Below, piece by piece: positions 23,215 through 36,300 of a DNA stretch of 64,000 bases. The stretch lies in the NCBI GenBank assembly GCA_035771175.1, contig CM069608.1:9132019-9196018 (forward strand), read 5' to 3'. The notes beneath the pieces are model-generated. The model saw only the letters and a program-made list of their open reading frames with translations. It was not told the origin of the DNA and searched no databases. The number at the start of each line of letters is the position of its first letter. Position 1 is the stretch's first letter. This stretch comes from Paratinospora sagittata (Eukaryota > Streptophyta > Magnoliopsida > Ranunculales > Menispermaceae). Position numbers and translations under genes: made by a program.

Positions 23215-26200
23215 GAGAGAGAGAGAAACAAAATTCATAAACTTGTAAAATTTGACTCATATTGGTTTGGCCAATATATAAAACTACAAATTTTCAAAAC
23301 AAAGTGAGTTTTGATCAATATGAAATCTTCACCAAGAAAATGACCATCATAAGCAATCAAAAATGGTAGGCATATAAGAAGTGGTACAAATTTAAACAAT
23401 CATAGGTAATACACTCTTCACCATAGAATTTGAATATCAATAAGATTTTTTTTTTTGTTCAAATATATATATATATATAAACCAAGGGCATCAAAGACGC
23501 CCCTAGTGTCCATCCAAGTTCCATGCATAAATAGTAAATAAATAACAGAAAAATCAAAAGCATAAGAGGTTATTCCAAAATAAAAGCTAAGGCTCAAACA
23601 AATTCTTATGTCACCATTCAGATCAATAACTTCAACTAAAACCCTAACCACTCAAGAAGAAGCAAGGTAACAAAACCAAGCCCTACATGGTGGAATTCCT
23701 CATTGAAGATTTTTTGTTTCCTTTCTTTACAAATGCTCTACACCAAAGCAAAAGAATGACTCTCCAATATTCCTTTGCGGTGTTATGAATGCCTTCATCA
23801 CTCTGGAATTGAATAAATTAATAATGCATTACAACTATTGGCGAAGGAGAATAAAGGCCCATGTGATCTTTTCATTTCTTCCAACTCCTCGAGAAAAAGA
23901 AATAAATGAAAAGATGATAGGTTCTCTCTCCTTTTCGTTTACACAAACAACACAATGAAGATCAATGTTTTCAAGGCATCAAGGCGATGTCAAGGCAATT
24001 TGCCCTGTCTAGGCGAGGCGTAGCCTAGACGTGGCCTAGGCGATAAAAAAATATTTATTTATAGGTCCTTGGATAATTAATTAATTATTTACAGGCCCTA
24101 GACAGTTTATATACAAAATTATATATATTTAATTGTATTCTATAATAAATGTTAAAAATTCACAAAATGATCAAAAACACTTTATATTAATTAAAATCTT
24201 GTCCACAAAACATTAATTCATGTCGCAATACACATTATCCAAAAGGTTTAAAAGTACAAAACTCAAATATCTATCGTCGAAGGGTCATGGACGGTCGCCG
24301 GAGATTTCGACGGCACTTCTTGGTTGAAGGAAATGGAAAGGATGGGCTTAGGGAGAGAAAGGTTTGAGGGTTTACTGTAGAAAGGGGGGGCGTTTCTGTT
24401 TTTAAAGCTTTTTTTTAATTAGAGAGACTCTCCTAAACTTTTTAAATATTTGCACAAATCTCTACTACCTGCCTAGCATAGCGCCTAGATGTTTCTCCCT
24501 AAAATGCCTAGGCGACATCTTGAAAACACTGATGAAGATAAATGCTCATTTCGAGAAATTTCCTTTGAAATTTGTCCACCCTATTGATCTTTCCATGGGC
24601 GAGGAGCCACCCCAAAATCGTAACTTTAGAAGGCACATGAGTTTTAGCTTTCCAAATGGAGCAGTAGAGTTGAATTGTGTGTTTGCAGGATAGTTTATAA
24701 GGTATGTAAAGAAGGATTTTATGGAAAAAGTCATGAATCTAAGATCCACCTATATTTGCCCTCCATTAGTAAGATGAGCTCCCTCCAAAATGACCAATAA
24801 AAACCCAATTTCAACTTCTTCCCTAGTAGTCAAGTTCCCAACAAAATGAAGATTCCAAGAGGCTTGTCCCCTATGGTCAATGTTGATGGCAAAGGAATTT
24901 GTAATGAAAAGATGAAAAGTGGTAAAGGTTCGGAAACAAGGCAAATTAGTTTGAGGTTCGACACCAAGTAACTTCCCGAAAGCCAACGTTCTCATTTCCA
25001 AAACAACGTGTCCTTTAGGGTAACAAGGGATGGTAGATGGAGTGAATGAACTTCCAAAGTCTCACTCTACATCCCATTTATTTTCCAAAAGTCCATGACT
25101 GCTCTTGATCATCTTAGCCCACACCTAACTATTTGTTCATGAGGGAATTTCCAAACCCATTTTTCCAAGGATAGTGTTATTACATTCAGTGATTTTCCCA
25201 ATTCCCAACCCCCTTGGTCCACTCTATCGAGAATTGTGTCCAAAGCAATCAAATGGCATCGTCTTCCTTCCTCCTTCCCCCTCCTCCAAAAGTTTCTTAT
25301 TTTTTGTTCAATAGAATCCCCTTTCTTCTAGGAACCTCGAATAGAGACAAGTAGTACGTGGCAAATGCCCCAAGGATGGACCTTAGGATGCATAATCTAC
25401 CACCTCTTGAAAGAAACCCTCTCCAACCTTCCGATCTTTTAGAGATTTTTGCTATCGCAGGATCCTAGAAATCACTTCTCAAGGGATGGCCTCCCAAAGG
25501 GATCCCAAGGTACTTCAAAGGCCATTCACCGGTTGGGCAACTAACCCTAAAAGCATGATCATCCAAAAACTCTTAATGCTATTTCCCATTCATTGGCTCT
25601 TAGTCATGTTGACTTTGAGGTCGACACTGTGCAGAAGCATTTTAAAAGTTGGAGAGTATTCTGGACACTATAATCATTTTTTGTTAAGGAAAAAAACAAT
25701 GTCATCAGCAAATTGGAGACGAATGAGACCAGGTTACAAGTTTTAGAAAGAATTGATTTCAATGAAAATTGCCTCCATGCAAATAGATCATTCTTACAAA
25801 ATATTAGCTCATTTTGAAAGTTCTACATGGTCCAAATTAGCAAGAGTCAAGTTTCAAGAGTACTTCAATACATTCATATATACATACAACCCATGAGCAT
25901 ACATATAACCATAAATATGTACACAAATACAAAATTACATGATGGCTGGATGTTGGCTCAACAGTAAGCTTGCCCCATTGTGACCTAGAAGTGCACATTC
26001 AAGCAATTGTTCCAACAAAGCAAGGTGAACACTATGTACATCAAACCTTTCCTAGACCATGCCATGGTAGAAGTAAGATATATAAACACAAGCACATGAA
26101 CATTCTAAGTGATATTCATCTGCCAGAGAGAATAACTGCAAAACTATCTCCACATTTTGTATAGATGAGCAATGGGGCTTAACACATGATTTATAGCTTG

Positions 26201-29200
26201 TTGACTAACTATTGCAACAGTTTGCTTACAGAACAAACAAGCAAATATGAAAGTTAAAGAGGGTTATTAACAGCGGCAACGCAAGAAATCAGTATCATAG
26301 TTTATGAACATAGACACGCCCCACGATTTATAGCTTGTTGACTAACTATTGCAACAGTTTGCTTACAGAATAAACAAGCAAATATGAAAGTTAAGAGGGT
26401 TACTAACAGCGGCAACGCAAGAAATCAGTATCATAGTTTATGACCATAGACACACCAAGCAGATTTAAGTATCTAAGTACACTACATAAACAAACAGAAA
26501 GATAGTGATGGAGAGAGACAAGGAACAGAGAAAAAGACTAAAGAAAGAGAAGATCAAACAAAGAGAGGGAGGGAGGAGGAAGAGGAAGATGGGTGAGAGC
26601 ACTTTATATTCAGTGTAAAGAAACAGACGATAAGTTAGCTTACATTCTATATCCCTCCATCGTATAAACCTCCTTGAGGTTTGCAATCCTTTGGTTGAAC
26701 GCAACAGATTTTCCCACTTCATAGTCACTAACAAGCACTTGCCTCTCCACATTACCCTTCAAAACAAATAGGTTTATAAGATAGCAAGTAAAATTTATAC
26801 ACCTATATCTAGATTGGTAAAAACGGAATATGCCAATAAAGCATCAATGGAATAGAACTCCAAACGATTTATTAGAATAGTTAACATGTTATATGAGAAA
26901 GAAATGCACAAAGTTTTCTCTCAAATCATCAAGGTTCAAAAGATTAGAATGGACAACAATAGTGAAACATTACGACAAAGAGAAGTTTCTTCTAAACTTC
27001 AAACCTTTATCTCACAAGATATAGACAAACAAAATGAGCTCACATGAATAGAACTCTCCAAATCAAATTCCTCATTTTCATGCCAAGCATATTTCTAAAT
27101 TGGGGATAAAGGAACTATCAACTCATTGTAGTCTTCCACAATGGAAAACAACAATTATGGAGCCACAAAGACAAAAGAAGTTCTATTTAAGTACAAGATA
27201 TTTTTATGGACTCAAAATTACTCCAGGGCCAACATCAAAAGCAAGTGAAACTCACGTGAGCCATAAGTGGATTGGGGGTCTAGTCCAAGGAATTTACCGT
27301 AGAGGAATCTGTTGTAGAGAAGAGCAAAATCTGTGGGATTTATTTCCTTTAAGAAAAGATGATAATTTTAGTAGTTGTTTTATTTAGCAGTTATTAAAAT
27401 TATAATTATAGTTATATGTGTGCATAGCCCTGTATGTCTATATATATATGGTGTCTCTCCATTAAAACATCATCAAGAATAAGAAAATATTTCCTCTCTT
27501 CTCCCGTGGACGTAGGCCTTAGAGCCGAACCACGTTACATCTTTATGTCTTTCTTTATTTTATTTTTACAACATGGTATCAGAGCTTTAGGCTCGTACAA
27601 CTGGAAATACTTTTTCCGGCCTTCATCGCGGAAATCTTCTGTGCCGGCCTTCATCGCCGAATCTTTCTGGTCGGCCTTCATCGCCGTCGTTGTATCCGAC
27701 TTGCATCATCTTGTCGAAACCCTCTGTTTCCGACGACACTGTTGCACATCATCAGCACCATCGTCTGGTTCGTGTGACTGTTCAACACCATCGATTGGTT
27801 CGTGCGACTGGTTCGTGCTACCCATTTCTCTGGTTCGTGAGACTGATTCGTGCAACTATTCAGCACCATCGTGGCATCATCCTTGTCGTTCGTGCTGCAT
27901 GAAGAAACCCTGATGGTCATCGTCGTTGTCGCTGCTGTAGCAACGGGTTCATCATTATCGCCATCAACACTATCGCACATCTCCGTCATCGTTGGTTCTC
28001 CCTCCCCCGTCTCTCTCTCTAGTTCATCGCCTCCCCCTGCTGAGCATTTCTGTTGGTTTGTCGTCTCTCTCCCTCTCTGACCTCTTCTTCGTCGGCGGCT
28101 CCTGGTTCGTCTTCTTCAGTCGACGGCTTCATCTCCTTCATCAGATGACTGGACAAATGTACTCAAGGAAGAAAGTTGCAGCTCCTGAACCGATGCAAGT
28201 TCAAGAATCTGAACCAATCCCTGAAAAAGAGGTAACAAATCCTGAACCCTCCTTACAAATTTCATTAGTTCCTGAAACTAACAATGATCTTTTAGCCTCT
28301 AAACCTGACAATGATCTTCCCATTGCCATTAGAAAGGGCACAAGGGAATGCACTAACCATCCCTTGTATCCACTATCTCATGTTGTATCCTTCGAGAAGT
28401 TCTCGCCAACCCATAAGGGTTTCCTTACCAACCTGAACAACATCCAGACTCCTACATCATTATCCGAGGCTTTATCTAATACAAATTGGAAACAAGCTAT
28501 GAATGTGGAAATGGAAGCCCAGGAGAAAAATACAACATGGGACTTGGTAGACTTGCCTGCAGGAAAGAAACCTGTGGGATGCAAATGGGTTTCTACAGTA
28601 AAATACAAAGCAGATGGGTCCCTAGAGCGCTACATGGCAAGATTAGTAGCCAAAGGATATACACAGACATATGGTGTGGACTATCAAGAGACATTTGCTC
28701 CGGTTGCAAAAATGAATATTGTGAGACTTCTTTTGTCATTGGCAGCTAATTATGACTAGGATCTGCAACAATTTGATGTAACGAATGCATTTTTACATGG
28801 GGATTTAGAAGAAGAAATCTATATGGAAGTGCCTCCAAGATTTGGCACCACTGATAAAGTGTGTAAATTGAAAAAGGCCCAGTTTGGACATAAACAATCT
28901 TCGAGGGCATGGTTTGGTCGATTTGCCAAAGTAATGACAAATATGGGATATAGACAAAGCCAAGGAGATCACACTCGGTTTATTAACCACTCGACTTCAG
29001 GGGGAGTTACAGCTCTATTAGTGTATGTTGATGACATCATCATGACAGGAAACAAGAAGAACGAGAGACAAAATTTGAAGCAGTGTTTGACCGAGAAATT
29101 TGAGATCAAGGAACTAGGGAGATTGAAAAACTTCGTAGGGATTGAAGTGGCATACTCTAAACAGGGAATCTTTATTTCTCAACAGAAGTACATTACAGAC

Positions 29201-32200
29201 CTTCTTAAAGAAACAGGAAAGCTAGCATGCAAACCAATGAATACTCCTATTGATCTTAATCACAAGCTTGGAGCAGCTGAAGAAGCGCTAACTATTAATA
29301 AGGAGACGTATCAAAGACTAGTAGGCAGACTCATCTATCTCTCTCACACAAGACCTGATATTGCATATGCAGTAAGCGTAATAAGTCAGTTCATGCACAA
29401 CCCTAAAGATATTCATTTGCAAGCAGCTAATCGCGTTTTACAGTATCTTAAAGGGACTCCAGGACAGGGCATCTTATTTAAACGACACACAGGAGTGGTT
29501 CTTGAAGCATATACTGATTCAGACTATGTTGGTTCAGTAGTTGACAGAAGATCAACTACTGGATATTGTACGTTTCTTGGTGGGAATTTGGTGGCATGGC
29601 GAAGTAAAAAGCAGAATGTAGTGGCCAGATCTAGTGCTGAAGCAGAATTTCGAGCAATGGCACAAGGGGTTTGTGAACTATTATGGTTGTAGATAATTTT
29701 GACAGATTTGAAGATACACTGGGATGGCCCTATGAGACTCTATTGTGACAATAAATCTGCAATTAGCATTGCTCATAACCCAGTTCAACATGATCGAACC
29801 AAGCATATAGAGATTGATAGACACTTTATTAAAGAGAAGCTTGATAGTGGGTTGATCTGTACTCCATATGTGTCTACTAATAATCAGCTCGCCGATGTGC
29901 TCACGAAAGAGTTAAACCATACTGCATTTCAAGCAAATGTGTCCAAGCTAGGAATGGTAAACCTTTATTCACCAGCTTGAGGGGGAGTGTTGTGGAGAAG
30001 AGCAAAATCTGTGGGATTTATTTCCTTTAAGGAAATATGATAATTTTAGTAGTTGTTTTATTTAGCAGTTACTAAAATTATAATTATAGTTATATGTGTG
30101 CATAGCCCTGTATGTTTATATATATATGGTGTCCCTCCATTAAGACATCATCAAGAATAAGAAAATATTCCCTCTTCTCCCGTGGACGTAGGCCTTAAAG
30201 TCGAACCACGTTACATCTTCGTGTCTTTCATTATTTTATTTTTACAACAAAATCTTTTTCTAGCCCAAGACTGGATCACGGCACTGCTCATAACGATAAA
30301 AATCAAATCGAAAGCCTACTAATAAAACAAATTAAATGCAGTAACAACTAGTAGAAAGTAGGAATTGGTTCCTATTTCTTCAAGTTTACTTGATGGTCGT
30401 GTCGTTTGATGAATTCCACTTCCATTGAATTTAGAATTCTTGTGAGAAATAAGAGTTTACAAAACCCAAAAACCCATCTAAACAGAAAGTGAATTGAGAG
30501 TATAGAAGCAAAAGAGTTAAAGCTTTTGTAGCCATGTATAATATTTTTCATTGTTATTATTTGTAGCCATGCATAATATTCTTCATTGTTCTTTGTGTTC
30601 TTTGTTCTTTCTTTTTTAAGTCATAAGCTGCTCTTTACAATGTTGTGTATGAAGCAATATTTTTATATGCATTTAATTGTATGCCTGTCTATTAATTGTA
30701 TGCCCATCTATTAATGTCACTGCAATCTTAAATGACTTGGCACTAACGTGACCACAACATTGTTGTGATTAGACTTACTAGACCAGTGTAAGTGTCTGAC
30801 CAAGAAAAAAAAATCTGGATCTTCAAGGTTTCAAGTCAACTGATTTCAGCTTTGAAGGATTCAAATATATAAGTTATCGTTGCAAAATAAACAAGACAAA
30901 GATGTAACGTGGTTCAGCTCAATGGCCTACGTCCACGGGAGAAGAGGAGGGATAAATCTTATTCATGGTGTCTCAATGGAGGAGCACCGTATAAATAGAC
31001 ATACAGAGTTGTACACGCACATAGTAACTTTTACAAATTTAGTATCAGCTAAACATGGCAACTTCTAAATAGCAACAATAATAGTCCCACATCAGATATA
31101 GGCAAATTCATAACATGGAATATAAATTGGGATCTCACCCTCATTAGTACTGAGGCCTTTTGGAGTAAAACCTCACACCTAGGCCCAAAGGTGGTTAAGT
31201 TGGGGACAATATCGATACTAGTAGAGATCCAGACCCGCCCAACAAGTGGTATCAGAGCCGATGGTTCGGCTGAGACGCACGTATTGATAGTGATGAAGTT
31301 GGATTTCGATCCAAGGTGGAGTTACGTAGAGATTTCTTGGGTACGTATGGACCGAAATAATAATCCCACATCGGATATAGGCAAATTGATCACATGGAAT
31401 ATAAATTGGGATCTCACCCTCATTAGTACCGAGGCCTTTTGGAGTAAAACTCCACACCTATGCCCAAAGAGGGTTAAGTTGGGGAAAATATTGGTATTAG
31501 TAGAGATCCAAGCCCGCCCAACAAGAGTTATAAACCCATGATTTTCATTCAAAACAATAGCAGTATAATTCAGATCAAGGCAAGCGTGGATGGGACCAGA
31601 AAAAGACAACAAAATGAAAATTATACCAAAGTCATAGTTACCATATCCACCAAGACATTAAGGACAGTAGGATTGTCAGCACCTATAACCGAAAGAGTAC
31701 TAGGGTGCTTTGTTTGGGGAAGCATGTGACTTGGAATATTCAACCTAGAGAAAGTAAAAACAATTCATTAAACTAAGAACTGAGTTATAAATTGAACAAA
31801 AAGTTTATGTAACTCAAGAAGGGCATGTTAATTCAGTCACCGTGGTCTAGAAAAATCATATATGATAATCTGAAGGTGGTTATATCTCACTTCCCTAGCA
31901 CATGCTCGCAAAAGAAGAGAGTCTCTATGATCTGTCACTATAAAAGCATTTAGCAACTTTCCAACAGCATGTTCAATAGCCAAAGCCCACATATCACCAT
32001 TTACTAGTGTCTGCATTCCATAATGATACATACGTCAATAATTGTAATATAAAAGCAATCCATTTCAGACTTTTGATCATGAAAAAAAGTCTACAACGGC
32101 AGGAAATAGATTGACAAGAAGAAACATTAGGCACATATTACAGCATTTTTTTAGATTAAAATCCCAATCTTTGCAATGAAGATTGCAGACCCACATGAGT

Positions 32201-33240
32201 AATATTCACCAATCACTTCTAATTAACATAAGAATGAAGAAATAAAACAAAAAATCACAGTGGGAAGTCAAGATAGACACCAACATCAAGAGTAAGTTTG
32301 TAGCACCGAGGAACCATGGAAAAACTATGTTTTTGGCAAAATATTATTTACAGCGTATAACATCCATTTCAATGGAACAGACAATGTTGTCACAGCATTG
32401 CCCAGGCAACACTGATCTAAAGTTACGCTTTATTTTTAAATTTTCTTTTTAAATTTTCCCTTTCTACCAGTTATAATGTTGCATATTTGTAGTTAGATTA
32501 TGTGTTAAGGATCAAACCAAATCTACAGTTATTGTCTTCCTTACGCAGAAGTTTGATTTTATTATTATTTTTTTTTTGTCTTATAGATTGAGTTAAAGAT
32601 CAAACCAAATTACCAAATCAATGGTTATTGTGTTCCTTAAGCAGAAATTTGATTTTCTTTTTGTCTTTAATCTCCCCATTTTTTCTGTTTTTTCTTCATA
32701 TAGCTGCATGAGCTATTGTGTATTTTAAGAATAGGCATAACTCTTAATTATGCGTAGTACATTACTGCTACCATGCAACCTATCTTTTATCTTTTTCTTG
32801 GTTTTTTACTTCTAATTCTAAGTTTCTATTTCTGTTTCCTTTATGCTGCAGCAAATATTTTCTTGTTTGTCTCAAACATTACAGCAAACATGATTCTTTA
32901 TATTGCTCTATTACTATATGCTAGCTTTGTGTACATGAGATTGAACAATGTAAAAATAATTTATCTTTCTCAAACAACAATTGACTTGCAAAAGGACATG
33001 ATAACTTAGGGATAACTACTGGAAATAAAAATTCTTGCATAGAATGAGCATGCTTGTAGCAAAAAAATCTTTAAAGGAAATCAAATGCAAAGGCTTTAAG
33101 ACCAAATATTATTCTTATTGATGCATGTAAGAGCTTAGAGGAAATTGATATATTGTAGTTAACTAAATTGTTTAATGAGATTGTAGCAACTAAAAAAACG
33201 CCCGGTTATTGAAGGAAAAGCATCTTAATACATATATTTT

Positions 33241-33309
<69 letters not shown>

Positions 33310-36300
33310 CAAAATTGTGCAAATTATAGAGGAATTCAATGATGAATCATTTGAAAAATTGTGGGAGAGAGGAATAGAGAATCTAGTAAGAGCTAAAACA
33401 TTAGTGTCAAACTAAATTTATGCATGGGAGATCAACTGTGTAAGCTATTTATTTATTGAGGAGACTGATGGAGAGGTATAGGGAAACAAAAAAAGACCTT
33501 CATATGGTCTTTATTGATCTAATGAAACCTATGATAGAGTACCTAGAGAAATAATATGGTGGGCTTTAGGAAAACAAAAAACAAAGTTACAAATAGGTAC
33601 ACATACCTGATAAATTTTTATGATGGAGGGATAATCATTGTAAAAACAATAGTAGGAGAAACTAGTAAATTCCCAATTATTGTAGTTTTGCACCACGGAT
33701 CAACCTTAAACCCTTATCTTTTTGCACTAGTTATGAATGAATTGACTAAACCTTTATTTTTTGACAAAAAACAAAATATCATTGTATTAATGTAAGTTAA
33801 TGTATTTACAATTTATAGTATATTTTGGATGAGAAATCCTTTTACTAGAACTATATACATTCCAAAATTGGATTCCACCACCTGAGCCACTCTCCCAAAG
33901 AGTACCCCATTGCAATTTTACTTGCACCGACCTAAAGGGATGCCAAAAAAAAGAGGTATCCCAAACCCCTCAACCTCTTGCTATGTATTCTCAAACAGTC
34001 GAGCATTCCGTTCTTTCCAAGTAGAACACACTACAGCGAACACGACTACCCTCCAATAGTCCTTCAACTTCCTTGAGCACTGGACTTCTTCTAGAAATTT
34101 CCATAGATTCATCACATTCGAAAGGTGCTCCCACTGCAACCATGTTTCTCCATCTACCCCAAATACATTTTGTGATTTCACAATCCACAAAAATATGCTT
34201 GCTAGATTCACTACTCTGTTTAAATACGCAACACTAACTAGGAGAGATGGCCCAGTGACAAAATCTTCATTGTAATACATCAGCGGTGTTTAACTTCCCA
34301 TGTGCAATAGTCCACCCCAAAAATTTGGCTTTGGATGGAACATGAGCTCTCCAAACAAAACTATGAGGGAAAAGGGGGTTTGACCTTATTGAATTATTTA
34401 GGTATTGAAGAAGGTTGTGAGGAAAAGATATTAGAATTGTTTATTGCCCAAACTACACTATCCCTCCCCCCTGGTAGTTGGACTCCCTGAAGACATCCTA
34501 AAAGGGAAGTGGCTTCCTGTGATTCCCTATCTAACAGGTTTCTACTTTGGAATAGATTCCAAGAGAGTCCTCCCTCCTCCCATCCTCCCTAGGGACTAGG
34601 AAGGAGCCAATAGGATGGTTATGTGTGGTAGATAATATGTACACACTTGGGAAGAAATATTGGAAGCAGTTGAGACCACACCAAGGATCCTCCCAAAATT
34701 TGATAGAGCCCTCATCACCTACCTTTAGTCTAATTAAGTTGGAGAAAGAGGGATAAATGGAGTGGAGGTATTTTCAAGGACTCCTATAGATGGCTTTGGG
34801 CATCAGACTAGCATCTCGATGATTTGTTTGTAGACCATGTTGGCTTCTGATAACTTTCGCCCAAAGACACTCCTCCTCCATAATGAACCTCCACAACCAT
34901 TTACCTACCAAAGCCTTGTCCTTAATTCCAAATTCCCAATCGCTAGACCTCCATGCTCAAGCCTCCTCTTTACCACATCCAATTTTATCAAGCAGACACC
35001 TTTGCCTTTGTCCTCACCTTTACATAGGAACCTTCTCATCATTCTTTCAATTAATTGAGACACTTTCCTCTATATTTTAAATACTGAAAGAAAGTATGTT
35101 GGGATAGCATCAAGTACACTCTTCACCAATGCTTATATACCCCCTTTTGAAGGAATCTCTTTTTCCACCCATCAAGCATTTTCGACACCATATTGATGAC
35201 TGGCTCCCAAAAACTTAATTTCTGAGGGTTACCCCCCAATGGGAGGCCAAGGTACTTCCATGGCCATTGACCAATAGAGCAGCCACATAGAGAGGCCAGT
35301 CCGCCCAATTCATCCTTTGTCATGCACACACCAGAAATTTGACTCCTCCATATTAAGTTTCAGCCCAGACATCCAACAGAATCCTTGAGCGATCATAAGT
35401 GTGTTGAAGAAACTAAAGCCATCAATTTAAAGGAGGAAAAGACAATCATCAGCAAATTGTAAGTGTGACACCTGTATTTTTTCTTTCCCAATCTCAAATC
35501 CCTTCTCTATATTAGCTTCTTTAGCCCGATCCATCATTCTCCCAAGCACATCCGCAACCAAAATGAATAGGAACGGTGATAGAGAATCACCATGTTGAAA
35601 ACCCCAAATTGACTAAACATATTCAAGAAGATGCTCCATGGTGTATGTTATTTGCTAATAATAGTGTTGAATGATGAAACTAAATCTAGAGCAAATGCTA
35701 AGCTAGTAGTTTGTAGAGAGGCTCTAAAATATAAATGGTTCAAGATTAATAAGACCAAGACTAAATACATTAATGTAATTTTTGTGGAAGTAGAAATAAA
35801 TACAAAGAGACAATAAAGATTGAAAGCCAAAAGATACGAAGGAGTAAAGATTTTAGGCATTTGGGATCCATGATTATCAAAAAGGAGAAATAGATGAGGA
35901 TGTGAATCATAGAGTTAAAATAGGATGGGTTAAGTGGAAGAGTGTTTCTGAAGTATTATATGATAGACATATCCTACTAAAGTTGAGAGGAAAATTCTTT
36001 AAAACCGCTATTAGGCAAACAAATGCTCTATGGAACATAGAAATACATATGTTAAGATGGATATGTAGTAAAACATTAAAAGATAAACATAGAAATATGC
36101 ATATTTAAGAAATGGTAGGAGTAATCCCAATAGGATATAAAAGGAGAGCAAACTAATTAAGGTGGTTTGGGACACATATAACAATGTCTTTTTGAAGGTG
36201 TCAGTCCGGAAGAGTGACCTATAAACAATTCACAGTAGTGATAAAGTGATCTATAAACAATTCAAGGTCATGATAAAGGTACATGAAGACCTAAAATAAT

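Larger units (their letters stand above)
20032..26643. other. SMC6 intron, 6,612 bp: mixed TEs
   Basis: Holds an RTE remnant (20865-21350), an inverted RTE scrap (about 21370-21450), a probable solo LTR (about 21590-23003), a GA microsatellite, an L1 with a nested hAT MITE (23446-25770), an Au SINE (25945-26080) and a 137-bp tandem duplication (26188-26457). 20032-20860 shows nothing recognisable. Confidence 0.8.
27310..30249 (+). mobile_element. Ty1/copia element, 2.94 kb, internally deleted, both LTRs present
   Basis: LTRs at 27310-27573 and 29988-30249 (TGTTGT...ACAACA). The tRNA-Met primer site TGGTATCAGAGC follows the 5' LTR directly, and the purine tract GAGGGGGAG precedes the 3' LTR. 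Flanks GAATC (27305-27309) and AAATC (30250-30254) fit a 5-bp TSD with one change. Gag, protease and integrase are absent; only RT-RNase H remains, with stops. By eye the LTRs differ by about 13 substitutions and one 2-bp indel (about 5%). Confidence 0.92.
26757..31641. other. SMC6 intron, 4,885 bp: copia, antisense LTR, TRIM
   Basis: Holds a deleted copia element (27310-30249), an antisense LTR (30878-31076) and a TRIM (31077-31524). 26757-27309 and 30255-30877 show no recognisable feature. Confidence 0.85.

Noticed and set aside
23008..23238. Leu-Ser-rich frame
   Set aside because: Translation of the GA microsatellite.
27434..27913. 159-codon frame in the copia LTR and leader
   Set aside because: Begins inside the 5' LTR and runs through the untranslated leader with direct repeats; no gag motif.
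32773..33009. 78-codon hydrophobic frame resembling a small membrane protein
   Set aside because: AT-rich intron sequence; hydrophobicity follows from T-rich codons; no neighbours or homology supporting a gene.
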